From assembly GCA_032690845.1 (NCBI GenBank), contig CM064430.1, positions 8,666,949-8,730,948 of the forward strand: DNA of 64,000 nt, written 5' to 3'. The notes below the pieces were generated by a model, which ran no database searches, was not told the DNA's origin, and saw only the letters and a program-made list of their open reading frames with translations. Of the stretch, positions 46,813-57,675 are shown piece after piece. The stretch's first letter is position 1, and the number at the start of each line of letters is the position of its first letter. The position numbers were made by a program, and so were the translations under genes. Source of the DNA: Eleusine coracana subsp. coracana. Taxonomy: Eukaryota > Streptophyta > Magnoliopsida > Poales > Poaceae.

Positions 46813-47323
46813 GTAACATGTTGAGGAACGGAGACTTCGAGGTGGTCCCGTACATCTTCCATAACATGTCGTGGGGCGTGCTGATGCCGCCCATGATGGA
46901 GGACGTGCACCGCGACCAGGGTGGATGATTATATCGGACACGAAGGTGGTCAAGTACGTGGACTTGCCGTATCACGCGGTGCCGCAGGACTCGCACACCG
47001 TGGAGCTGATGGCCGGCAGGGAGACGACGTTGGTGCAGGAGGTGTCCACCACGCCGAGGAAGTGGTACACGATGTTCTTCTCCGTCGGGGACGCGGGCGA
47101 TGGGTGGCAGGAGTCCATGATCGTTGATGCGTACACGGCACGATCGAGGATGCAGGTGTGCTACGAGTCCCGAGACATGGGCGGGTCCAAGCGCGCCCGG
47201 CTTGAGTTCACGGTCGTGGATAAGGTGAAGCGCGTCGTGTTCCAGAGCGACAACCACCACATGAAGCATGACGGGACGCTGTGGCCGATCGTGGACGACG
47301 TCTCCCTTGTTAGTGTAACTGCT
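46813..47323 (+). pseudogene. DUF642 cell-wall protein gene fragment
   Basis: Matches the later part of plant DUF642 (BIIDXI-like) secreted cell-wall proteins. An acceptor-like GTGCAG at 46807-46812 is followed by a frame giving NMLRNGDFEVVPYIF, and then, in another frame, GWMIISDTKVVKYVDLPYH, HTVELMAGRE, FFSVGDAGDGW and IVDDVSLVSV, the order of the family's second carbohydrate-binding-like domain. A frameshift near 46917 (CACCGCGACCAGGGTGG) separates the two parts. The first exon with the signal peptide is missing from the preceding 1.4 kb, so this is a broken or transposed copy. Confidence 0.75.
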
Positions 47324-47329
47324 CCCTGT

Positions 47330-48257
47330 CTCCCTCGTCAGTGTGACTGCTCTCTGTCCTACCTATCAATGCAGTTGGCTTCGAGAATCACTACAAGAGA
47401 GAGGAAGTTTCTGGGATGGGAGTGCATTTTGATGCCGATGAAAACATGTTTCTGACTCTGAATTCGACTCAGTTGTGACACTTTCCCTTGTTGGGTCAGG
47501 AATCGCGGCCTCTTGACGGATACCTATATTTCCTTATAACAAATATAATTTCGGATTTCTTCTTAACAATAAGATGGGAATCAGTTTTGTATTTTCGTAA
47601 CGGTAGATTTTTTTTGTGTAAACGTGTTCACCTAATTCAAAGAAGTGTAGAGATTTGTTGTGTTATTTTTTACAATATGAATTTCTAAACTTACTTCTTA
47701 CAAAATACAATAAAAACAATAACAAAATAAACAAATAAAGGCCCATCCAGCCCAGTATCTCCGGAAGGCCTATGATGACCCAGACGAAAAGTACCATACT
47801 TCTTCAACCTCTCGCTCTGTCTCAGACCTGTCCTCCATAGCCAGTATGATCGAGGTCTGATCCAGCATGAGGAAGGTACAAAAATACTCATATGCCTCCT
47901 TTGATTCCCTCCAGCAAAACTCGGAATCATCTGGTATGTAAAAAAAGAAAAAGGACCAAAGTAGGTCATCCTCCCTACCTTATCTTCATCTCGTAGGAGC
48001 ATGACCTTGTCCTTATACCTGAATCCTGATAGGATTGAAGTGCATGGCTCCTCAACCTGACTATCATGGCAATCTGACATCTGAGGTGTGGAGACAGGAC
48101 TTGAAGAAATTGGCAAAAGCAAGTCCGATTCTGATTACATTAACAATGGCTCCCATATGACTCATGGGACAATTTACACGGACACCACGATATTCTATAT
48201 ATGAGGGAGGCGACACCAAAATTACCGTACAGAGACAACCGCCCCGGTATTATTATG
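47330..48257. other. Intergenic DNA, no recognised gene
   Basis: A minus frame of about 143 codons at 48122-47691 is the longest here. I recognise no family in it; it might be a degraded retrotransposon gag. Nothing else is supported. Confidence 0.3.
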
Positions 48258-48259
48258 TA

Positions 48260-48490
48260 CTCCCTCTGTTTAGAATTAGATGTCGTTTTAAAGTTGAATA
48301 CGGGAAATAAGCAGAAGTAAAAAGATGTGTGCACTGAAAATGAGAAGGAAAGAGATAGAGATAGAGATGTAGTGAGAAAAGAGAATATTATATTGAAAAG
48401 AGAGAAAGATGTATTGAGAAGTGAGAATGATATATAATTATAAAAAAATTAAAAAATCTTAGAATAATATGTAAATATGAACGGAGGGAG
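48260..48490. mobile_element. Stowaway MITE, 231 bp
   Basis: The left end CTCCCTCTGTTTAGAATTAG and right end CATATTTA...GAACGGAGGGAG mirror the classic CTCCCTCCGTTC Stowaway terminus. TA is duplicated at 48258-48259 and 48491-48492. The interior is AG-rich with GAGATAGAGAT repeats. Confidence 0.85.
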
Positions 48491-49080
48491 TAGTAGAGAT
48501 TATGTGCTTTAGATAACCATACTCAAACTTGGACTCCCTTTTTGTTCTCTTTAGATATGATTTATTGGCTGAACCGATCAGGTCCCGTTTACCACGTACT
48601 AGCTGTATCCAAATCTGGTCTTTCGAAAAAAAAAGATTGTATCCAAATTTGAACTGCACATGTAACAAACTTTTGCTGTAAAACCAATGGTAATGTTTAC
48701 GTCTTTAATAAATCAATGCGATCATATTTTTTTTTCATACTATGAGGGTACAACTCACCTAATTTATGACGTTTAAGATACAAATACATTTGGATATATA
48801 ACTTGGTGAATTAGAGATAGATAGTAGTATTAGGTTGCATCTTTATTCAGAGAATTGCTTCGGTGGAGCTGTTTTAAAAGGTGGCACGAATCTTAAAGCA
48901 TGGGTTTAATTAATTACAGATTAATAGCAGGGCCCTGATCCTACCCGTGCCCGTACCCAAGCCCATTTGAAGCCCAGCGCTTGAAAAACGGATCGAGCAA
49001 CAGAGGCCGTTGTTCCTCTTGGCTGCGCATATCTCCGTAGCTGCATTGGACGCCAGCGGCCGTCGATAGTTCGTCAACGT

Positions 49081-49370
49081 CACCATCCTCTCTCGCTCCA
49101 CCCCCCCCCCCCCCCCCCCCCCCCCATTTCTCCACTGATTCGCGTGTTGACCTTGCGCCGGAGAACGGCGGGCGTCGAGATTCGTCGACCTCACCATCCT
49201 CTCTCGCTCCACCCCCCATTTCTCCACTGACCCGCGTGCTGGCCTTGCACCGGAGAACGGCGGGCGTCGACCTTCGTCGACCTCACCATCCTCTCTTGCT
49301 CCACCCCCCATTTCCCCACTGACCCGTGTGCTGGCCTTGCGCCGGAGAATGGCGGGCGTCGACCTCGCCG
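49081..49370. repeat. 92-bp subterminal tandem repeats with expanded poly-C
   Basis: GGAGAACGGCGGGCGTCGA-type anchors lie at 49161, 49253 and 49345, 92 bases apart, and CACCATCCTCTCT anchors at 49081, 49192 and 49284. The first interval is 111 instead of 92. The extra 19 bases equal the difference between the 25-C run at 49101-49125 and the six-C runs in the other units, so the long run is an expansion of a short one. Confidence 0.85.
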
Positions 49371-49741
49371 TGCAGTGCTCTGTTCCTTTAGGCGCTGAGG
49401 CGGCGGAGGGAGCCGTCGTCGACTTCATTGACATTTCGTCCCCCATTAAATCTCCCACAGATTACTCGATCTACTTGCATCCTGCAGCCGAGCAAGAATG
49501 GTATGTTTTTTTGTATTTTCATTTCCTTCGTAGCAGACAGTACAGGCAGGCTAATCACGATTGGTTTTTTCTTTTCCTATCGACCAATAAAATCTTTGTA
49601 GCAATCCATGCCGCATTACCAACCAGCCTTACTAATCATGGTCATGCTGCTTCTGACTTGCCACTAGAAACACTACCAACCAGCCTTACTAATCATGGTC
49701 AGGCTGCTTCTGACTTGCCACTAGAAAACTCAGAACCATGA
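49349..49741 (+). pseudogene. Upstream exon-like segment inside the MULE
   Basis: An ATG at 49349 opens a frame to a donor-like GAATG/GTATG at 49500 (MAGVDLAVQCSVPLGAEAAE...). A second frame, about 49602-49741, contains a direct 57-bp repeat (49621-49677 and 49678-49734) encoding two 19-residue units, TSLTNHGHAASDLPLET and TSLTNHGQAASDLPLEN. I recognise no family. These may be 5' exons of the Ulp1-like gene, but the splice phases do not join cleanly. Confidence 0.35.
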
Positions 49742-50128
49742 GCCCTGAACAAATTTGCTGGACAAAAATGAAAAATTAGACACACTTTTAAAAGTTCAGA
49801 AGACTTTGACACTGACACTTAACAGAGATAATTAGGCTACAAGTTCAGAGAATTCATAAAGAAAATAGAAAAAACAGGTTACGAATTCAGATGGTCCGAA
49901 CCATTCGTTTAGTAGTTCAGCAGGATAGTGTCAAGGTTTAGTAGCCTAGTATAAAGATACACTTGCATGAACATTGTCGTATTATTGTTTGATGGATCAA
50001 ATTTGATAATTGTATATATGTATAATAGGCTGTTGTAATAGGAGGGCTAAGTTTTTAGTTCATCAAGGATTTTATGATACATATGTTAACTGAAAGAGTT
50101 TCTTTATTGTTGTTGTGCAAATATGCAG

Positions 50129-51159
50129 GAGCAAGGAAATTCTGATCCTAAGGATAAAATGTTCAAGAAATTTGCAAAGTCTTGGTCAACTCAAAAAAGA
50201 TATGAGTATATGTTTTCAGATGACAAGAAAGTTGCTAAATGTTTGGATCCTGACATCTGTCATACTTATCAAAGCATTGTGATGGAGTTTTTTTCGTATG
50301 AGTTGGTAAGAACACCCTTCTATTAATATAATCTGATAAATTTAAATCTGACAAAATACTGTTATCACATTTTATTTCCATACCTGTAGGTCTTTTTCCC
50401 TATGTAGGTCAAGAATGGCAGTCAAGAACATTGGATAGTTGTTGTTATGAATACAAAAAAAACAACAATTTCAAGTCCTTGATTCTCTCTGGAATCTTGA
50501 TATGTACAAGCACATGATCAATAGCTTGGTATGTAACAATGTGTCTACTTGTGTGCAAATTATATCTTTTAATAAACATTTCAAAATTATCATTTTGATA
50601 ATGTCTTCATTCACTACCTTTGTCATGCTGTTATATGCCCTCTCAACAGAGATTCGGGATCGCCCGATTGACCACTGCTGCTAGGGATGTCTCCAAACCT
50701 ACCAAATGATGTCCACAGTTGGGAAATTGAATTCATTCAAGGAGTGCCAAGGCAAACTGATGGGTACTTACCTTCATTTTCGAACTGATCATTTATTTCT
50801 AATGTGATGGTTTTTTTATTCACTCTCAAATATGCAGAGTTTCATGCGGATCGTACGCGATGAAACTAACTAAGCACTGGGATGGCGACAGTATTCTAGT
50901 AAACCTCACACAGGTAACATAAAGAACATGTATTGCTATCTGAAGCCTTTCACATTGCATTCCATTTATTTTCATTGTTCTTATGTATGATTTCATTAAT
51001 ATTTTGCAATCAGAGGTAAATTTGTTCAGGAAAAAACTGGTGGCAGAACTACTGTTCTCAAATGTAAACCAGATTACAAAGACCAAAGATGAAGTCACTA
51101 AACTTATGTCCCAGAAGAAGCCTAGTCGGAAGAAGGCAGATCACATACCACAGAAGTGA
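50129..51159 (+). pseudogene. Ulp1-like (peptidase C48) gene carried by the MULE, frameshifted
   Basis: Five exon-like blocks with GT-AG borders: 50129-50305, 50408-50528, 50650-50763, 50838-50913, 51016-51159. They give the catalytic series of Ulp1 SUMO-type cysteine proteases in order: EHWIVVVMN (His), FQVLDSLWNLD (Asp), VPRQTDG (Gln) and SCGSYAMKLTKHWDGD (Cys). A C-terminal helix FRKKLVAELLFSNVNQ and a basic tail ending HIPQK then stop. Ulp1 proteases remove SUMO or related modifiers from proteins. Two lesions break the frame: a one-base shift in the A8 run near 50461, and another between ARDVS and NLPNDV in the third exon near 50690. All four catalytic residues remain. A domesticated host gene is possible but the frameshifts argue against it. 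Confidence 0.75.
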
Positions 51160-51930
51160 GCTTTTTATTTTAGTTAGATAGCAGTCCATTTAGGTTTAAC
51201 GAGTTAGGTCCCTCAGAGTTCTGGAAGTGGTAGACTAGAGTGCGTGAAGTGTAAGACTTTTTAGTAATCTTTGAGTTATTTTCCAACTTCTTCAGTTTTG
51301 GTTACAATATTTGTTTTAAACTATATCCTTTCAGAGAATGCGAATAATCCCTCCCCTGCACTATTATATACTGCACTATTATATAATGCCCTTTCTGTTG
51401 CTTATGATACTAGATGCATTTGCACAAATATTTTGCAATTGAAAATTATTGCACTAGCAAGCCTAAAATAATTTCAGATCAAACAAAACCAGGATTTGAC
51501 ACAACAAATTAATGCATCATCTAACACATAGTTTGCAACTCACCTTACAAAGATTTGTAATCAGCCAAAATATCAATGTCTTGACTTTTTTGCACATCGC
51601 ACCTCCTCCCTGGTACATGCCTCCCAGACAACGCTGCCAATAGCAGAAAATTCATAGAAAATATCAGCTTCAGTTACCTCAATGCATAGAAAATACAAGT
51701 GTTTGCAGCTAATCAATTAGTTGTTGCTGTTAAAGTTGTTCATAAATCAACCACTGACCAGAAGGCGGGCAGAGATCCATGACGAGGACCGGTGTGTGCA
51801 AGCGATGGAGGTGGGGTAGTCGTGCGTGTCGTGCCCAAGACCTCTACCCTTGCCACCGCCTGCAGCCTTTGAGTGCGGCCACCATGTGATGAAGGGAGGG
51901 CTGTCGCCACGGATCGGCGACCAGGGGAAT

Positions 51931-51966
<36 letters not shown>
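51931..51966. repeat. Poly-G homopolymer, 36 bases
   Basis: An uninterrupted run of 36 G in the right subterminal part of the MULE. Together with the 25-C run in the left part it places long C/G homopolymers in both arms in mirror orientation. It could form G-quadruplex structures. The length is prone to sequencing error. Confidence 0.8.
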
Positions 51967-51969
<3 letters not shown>

Positions 51970-52377
51970 GACGAGCTTCTGGGGATGTCGGCGAACTGCC
52001 GCCTTGAAGCGTCGCCGGCGGCTCGCCGAACAGGTGCCTCTGCTCTCCACCTGCACCGCCAAGAGTCTAGCGCGACTCTGTTTCGTCGGCTCGCTCCGTT
52101 TTTCCAGCGTTGGGCCTCAGTTGGGCTAGGGTACGAGCACGGGTAGGGTTAGGCCCTGCTATTAATCTGTAATTAATTAAACCCATGCTTTAAGATTCGT
52201 GTCACCTTTTAAAACAGCTCCACCGGAGCAATTCTCCTTTATTCAATGCTTGAATAGTTTCTTCAATTGTTCGTACCATTGACTTGGGATTTATGAATTC
52301 TGATTCACTCTATGACCATCCAACATCCACCGATTTTCTCAAGTCCCAACAAACCAGTAGAATGATGCATTGGCTTA

Positions 52378-52707
52378 GAGCATGGCTAATAATAAGGTCG
52401 TCCGCTGCCGACGAATAAGAGGTGCTACCTCGTATAAAGTCTGCACCTAAAAAATCTTATATAATGGATGGCTTATTGAGCTGCCTATCATTTGGCCTCA
52501 AGTGAAGGTTCAAACATTCAATGCTTTATGTCCATTGCATAAAGGAAGGAAGAGCTCATGTATGTCCTGTATGCATGCAATTTTCTCCTTGGCTCTGCGC
52601 ATTAAGCCGACGAACGAAACACACGCTCCATTCTCACTCTTCCATCTCAGATTTTGATGACATGGAATGCCATGTAGTCAGTTGATTAGAACCCATAATA
52701 CTTGCTC
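52378..52707. mobile_element. Tourist-like MITE, 330 bp, TTA target duplication
   Basis: GAGCATGGCTAATAATA at the left is mirrored by TATTATGGGT... / ATACTTGCTC at the right, with TTA on both sides (52375-52377 and 52708-52710). Its ends resemble those of the larger element at 14404-15485, so both may be mobilised by the same Harbinger-type transposase. Confidence 0.7.
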
Positions 52708-52710
52708 TTA

Positions 52711-53515
52711 TCGTTTACAAGTTTTTCATGTCTAGTATATTGTCTGCTCTCATATGGTCCATGCACCTGCTCTGATTGAGTTTGTACTCTTGTGATCCTC
52801 CTCTTTGACTTCACCACTTCCCATGTATAAAATAATTATACATGAGAATGCTTTGGATAGGATCTGTGCTGTTGAATCTATATTGGACGGTGAAAATCAA
52901 AAGAGTATTCTGATATGGGCAAATTGATCTGCCTGACATCTTAAAAATAGTATTGCAAAGTTTTTATGAACACAAGATTTTTGGTTGAGTGCTCTTTGAG
53001 TACACATTCGAATTGAGACTTACATTCCTCTGTGGCGCTACTTGTTATAAACGCAAGCTTGCAGTTTGCGCCACCAGAAGGTTCCACGTTCATTGTCTCC
53101 TCTTTATTAAATAAAATTGAACAGAAATAGATTTGACACTGCAGCGTCCATGCTCCGTTCCCCAAGCTGACCATTCCCCGTTGACAATTTTGCCGACGAT
53201 CTAAGCCAGTCACTTTCACAATCCAAACAGGCACATTTGTCCCCTCTGATCCTAGTTTAATATCCCATCATTGGAGCTCTAAGCTCATGCTAACGCCCAC
53301 AGCACATGATAAAATACTCGGACATTGTCGCCTTCCGGCATGTGGACTGAAAAACTTTCAAAACTTATACTCAAAATCGCCAACTTGGTTGTCTTCCTGA
53401 TCCCTTTTCTTGGTCAACCCCTGCCTCCTCCATCCCCATAAAGGCGACCCACGGTTGCTGTCTTGCCTCCTGAGCAATTTCACACTGCCCCTATCTGTCT
53501 GAGGCCAGCCGCACC
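52711..53515 (+). promoter_or_regulatory. Upstream region of the HIPL1-like gene
   Basis: No gene is seen. This should hold the promoter and 5' leader of the HIPL1-like gene; I cannot point to a convincing TATA box. Confidence 0.35.
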
Positions 53516-56356
53516 ATGAGGTCGTCGTCGACGGTGGCCGGAGCGGCGCTTCTCGCCGCCGTGCTGTTCGCCGTTGCGGTCCGGGACGGCCATTCTGCGC
53601 AGTTGTGCATGGATTCTTGTATGGTGCTCTCTCTCTCTTGCAATTTGTATCTGTTCGTCGTCTCGATCCTTTGCTTTGGTATGGGATGGAAATGATGTTT
53701 CTGATCGGTGACGCAGCGTTCCCGCGGACGGTGAACGGGTCCCTCTCCTTCTGCGGGTACAACGGCACGGCCTGCTGCAACGCGACGGACGACGCCGCCA
53801 TCCGCAGGGAGTTCGCCGCCATGAACATCTCCGGCACGCCCTGCGGCGACGTCGTCAAGAGCATCCTCTGCGCGGTATGGTTCATCAGTTTCCGTTCGGT
53901 CTCAAATTTTCCCCGCATATCCTGATCGAACCGCCGCTGAGACCTGACACAGCCCAAAAAAAAAAAAACGTTGTTTCCATGCGCAGAGATGCAACCCGTA
54001 CGCCGGCGAGCTCTTCACCGTGACGACGACCCGGCGCACCGTGCCGCTTCTCTGCAGCTCCGCCGCCTCGTCGTCGAGCCGCCTCATCACCAACCCGGGT
54101 TCGTCAGACTACTGCTCCAAGGTGTGGGACACCTGCAAGGACGTGCGCATCCCGAGCTCCCCGTTCTTCCATTCCCCCAACTCCTCCAGCAGCAAGAGCC
54201 TCACGGACACGTGGCAGTCCTCGAGCGACTTCTGCGCCGCGCTCGGCAACAACAACAAGACCTCCTCGTCGTCGTCGTCGTCCCCCTGCTTCGACGGCTC
54301 CGGTGCGGCGTTCAACTCCACCACGAAACCGCTGCCGCTGAACGGCATGTGCCTGGAGCGCATCGGCAACGGCTCCTTCCTCAACATGGCTCCTCACCCG
54401 GACGGCTCGAACCGCGTGTTCCTCAACAATCAGCTGGGCAAGGTGTTCCTGGCCACGATCCCACCGCAGGGCTCCGGCGAGGCCATGACCATCGACATGT
54501 CATCCCCGTTCCTCGACGTCTCCGACGAGGTCCACTTCGACAACGAGTTCGGGCTGCTGGGCCTCGCCTTCCACCCGGGCTTCGCCACCAACGGCCGCTT
54601 CTTCGTCTCCTACAGCTGCGACAAGACCAAGTCCGCGTCCTGCTCGGGCCGATGCGCCTGCAACTCCGACGTGGGATGCGACCCGGCAAAGCTCACCTCC
54701 GACAACGGCGCGCTGCCGTGCCAGTTCCAGAGCGTCGTCGCCGAGTACACGGCCAACGGCACGGCGTCGGATAGGGGTTCGTCGTCCTCGCCGGCGAACG
54801 CGACGGCGGCGAGGCCCACGGAGGTCAGAAGGGTCTTGACCATGGGGCTGCCATTCACCACGCACCATGGAGGGCAGATCCTGTTCGGGCCTGAGGACGG
54901 GTACATGTACTTCATGATGGGAGATGGGGGAGGCGTCGGGGATCCCTGGAACTTCGCGCAGAACAAGAAGGCGCTGCTCGGGAAGATCGTCCGGATCGAC
55001 GTCGACAACATGTCAAGTAATTGTTCTTTACTTCTCTCTCTGTGTGCATCAAGTTAATTATTAGAACAGTAACGAAATTAATCAAATTGATTGACAGTCA
55101 AAAGGGTCCAAAAAGTGTACTACTCTGTAGTAGATTAAACAACCCACATGTTCTTGATCTGCGATTTAATTTGTTCGTGTCTGCTGGTCAATGCCGTGAT
55201 CTTGTGGCAATTAGTGCTGACAAAGAGACCGATGCTTGCTTCTATGATGAATCTGCAGCTGGTAACACCACTTCTGCCTTCGGAAACTACGGGATCCCCA
55301 AGGACAACCCCTTCTCCGTGGATCCCGGGTTCGCGCCGGAGGTGTACGCCCTCGGTTTCAAGAACCCGTGGCGGTGCAGCTTCGACTCCGCCAAGCCGTC
55401 ATACATGTACTGCGCAGACGTCGGGCAGGTAATTCTTTTTTCCCACTCGTGTCGTCGTAGCGACAGAAGTGAATCAAAATCTGCAGTGTCATCCTTACCT
55501 TTTTGGAACGCGGCAATTGAACTTGTCCTACAAACACGAGCAATGTGAAACTTTTGGACTTTTTTAGTAAACCAGCGGACTATGTACCAACAAAAAATTT
55601 GAATTTGGTTGCATTTCCTCCTCAGGCGGTGTACGAGGAGGTTGACCTGATCATCAAGGGCGGCAACTACGGGTGGCGCGTGTACGAGGGACAGCAGCTG
55701 TACACGCCGGTGACCACCCCCGGCGGCAACACCTCCGCCGACTCCATCGACGCCATCGGCCCCGTCATGGGCTACGCCCACGACTCCGTCAACAGCAACG
55801 TCGGCTCCGCCTCCATCACCGGCGGCTACGTCTACCGCTCCATGGTCGACCCATGCCTCAACGGCAGGTAATGTGATTAACCCACCCCCTTCCTTCTCAC
55901 TCTGCTTCTTCTCTCACCATGGCCGCTGAATGATCACCTCTTCCTCTTGTTTCTCGAAGATACCTGTACGCCGACCTCTACGCCAAGTCGATGTGGGCCG
56001 GGATCGAGTCGCCGGAGGGCAGCGGCACGTACAACGTGTCGTCGCTGACATTCAGCTGCTCCAAGAGCTCGCCGATCCCGTGCGACTCCGCGGCGGGGAG
56101 CTCGCTGCCTTCGCTCGGATACATCTTCTCCTTCGGCGAGGACAACGACAAGGACGTCTACCTGCTCACGAGCAAGGGCGTGTACCGCGTCGTGGACCCC
56201 GCCGAGTGCAACTACGCGTGTCCCATCAAGAGCTCGGCGCCCGGCGGCAGGTCGTCTTCGCCGGCACCAAGCTCGGCGGTCAGGGCGTGCGCGCCGGCGT
56301 TGGCGACGCTGCTTGCGGGAGTGCTGCTGGCCTTGATGAGCTTGATTAGCGTTTGA
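53516..56356 (+). CDS. HIPL1: HIPL1-like protein (hedgehog-interacting-like, GSDH beta-propeller)
   Basis: Secreted glycoprotein of the plant HIPL family, with a Cys-rich N-terminal part and a glucose/sorbosone dehydrogenase-like beta-propeller; its substrate is not established. Exons: 53516-53618, 53717-53874, 53987-55016, about 55226-55428, 55626-55867, 55960-56356, together 2133 bases, 710 residues. Signal peptide about 1-29 (AALLAAVLFAVAV). Cys-rich domain from QLCMDS to about 200, with a Ser-rich insert. Propeller from about residue 205 (NGMCLERIGNGSFLNM, EFGLLGLAFHPGF, FTTHHGGQILFGPEDGYMY, GNYGIPKDNPFS, ALGFKNPWRCSFD, GGNYGWRVYEG). The hydrophobic C terminus (ALATLLAGVLLALMSLISV) after a Ser/Pro/Ala stretch predicts a GPI anchor at the plasma membrane. 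Many NxS/T sites. The exon 4 acceptor at 55225 is the only AG that keeps phase near the conserved region, but it has a poor pyrimidine tract, so that border is uncertain. Confidence 0.9.
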
Positions 56357-57675
56357 GAAGTATGGTTTGATTTTGGATTGAGAAAATGAGTTGTTTACTG
56401 TAAGATGCTTTGTGATGATATATGTATGATAATTATGTGCATATGTTAATAGCAATTAAACCCAGAAGAAGACATCGCTCGCATCTGTGAAGTTTATATC
56501 ATCATCACGTAAGATTCCCAGCGAACCCAAAATTTGAACATTGTTGCCACGAGATGCTAGACAACGCCAGTACAAATTCCAAGCCTTTCCTCTAAAAATC
56601 CTTAAAACGATACTCCATATATCCCCACGGTCCTCATTACTCATCGTCGAATTTACTAACAAATGAAGTAATTCCGTCATCTGTTAGCAAATAATATAGT
56701 CATTCCTATTTATTCTTTGCCAATACGGTCCACATTTATAGACATGTCAAACCATGGAAAGAACAGGTAATAATGTAGAAATCCTCAGCACATCCACAGG
56801 AATCAACTGGATCGTTGAAGGCTTGAAGCTGGACTTGTGGACACGCCAAATATAATGTAGTTTTATAGTACCAAACTACCAACACATTGAAAACCTCGAT
56901 TTTACATGATACTACAATGCAGAATGTAATATACCAAGTAAATGTTGCACACTTTGGAATTATTTGCGCCAGGAGTCTATGAAATGGGCTCAATACCAGT
57001 TTCATTGGCAACCACTCGATGCAATGGATACACCCAAGGCTCCTACAACATTAGGTAAATACATGAACTGCCCTCTCCATCTCAATAAACCCCAAACAAT
57101 ACTACAAAGCTCAGGATCAGCTACATAGGTGACCAAACAAATAAGTCAGTCAGATATAGATACAGAACTACTGCTCCTTGTCTATAGACGTGTAAAGCTA
57201 CAATCTACATGTGGAAAAGTGTATCATAAATGCCGAAGACATTGCTCAGGTGTACATGTTTCCTCCATAGATGATACCGCAAGAGTTTACATTATGTAAT
57301 TGAACCTAAAACTAAAGAAATGGAGGTGATAAATTTATATCCTACAGAACTGGCCGCAATAATGCATCAATCAGTCTGGCCAAATACAGCAGCGATTGAT
57401 TGATGTGCGCCTTCATTTAGTGTACATAACAGAATGCAAAACTTACTTGAGGCCTCCAAGTTGAAATAGGACTCTAACATTTGAAGAAGCTATTCCCGGC
57501 ATCCAGTGAAACCTCAGCTCTCTCCTGCCACATCAATGCAGCAGTTACCCAAATATAGATCCACCATTCATTAGAGGCCCGTCGATCTGTCATAATGGCC
57601 CAGTCACACATTTACACCTTGCTCAGAAGTCTTAAACCAACCACACACACTCAAATCTATCACAAAACTTATTTC
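56357..57675. other. Convergent 3' flanks of HIPL1 and DDR4 genes
   Basis: The two genes point toward each other across this 1.3 kb. The outer parts should be their 3' UTRs. Minus frames at 56680-56456 and 57011-56736 have no recognised family. No mobile element identified. Confidence 0.4.

Larger units (their letters stand above)
48850..52236. mobile_element. Mutator-like element carrying an Ulp1-like gene (Pack-MULE/Kaonashi type)
   Basis: 3387 bp bounded by inverted repeats: GAGAATTGCTTCGGTGGAGC at the left, GAGAATTGCTCCGGTGGAGC inverted at the right, with similarity continuing for at least 130-150 bases inward (AGCTGTTTTAAAAGGTG, GGGTTTAATTAATTACAG). CTTTATTCA stands directly outside both ends (48841-48849 and 52237-52245), a perfect 9-bp target duplication diagnostic of Mutator-like elements. 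There is no room for, and no sign of, a mudrA transposase. The cargo is a spliced Ulp1-like protease gene (50129-51159), with upstream exon-like sequence at 49349-49740. Plant MULEs carrying Ulp1-like genes are known from the Kaonashi group. The perfect target duplication argues for a fairly recent insertion. Confidence 0.9.

Noticed and set aside
53971..54774. Plus frame of 267 codons overlapping HIPL1 exon 3
   Set aside because: His/Arg/Leu-rich shadow in another frame; the HIPL1 frame is conserved and splices in phase.
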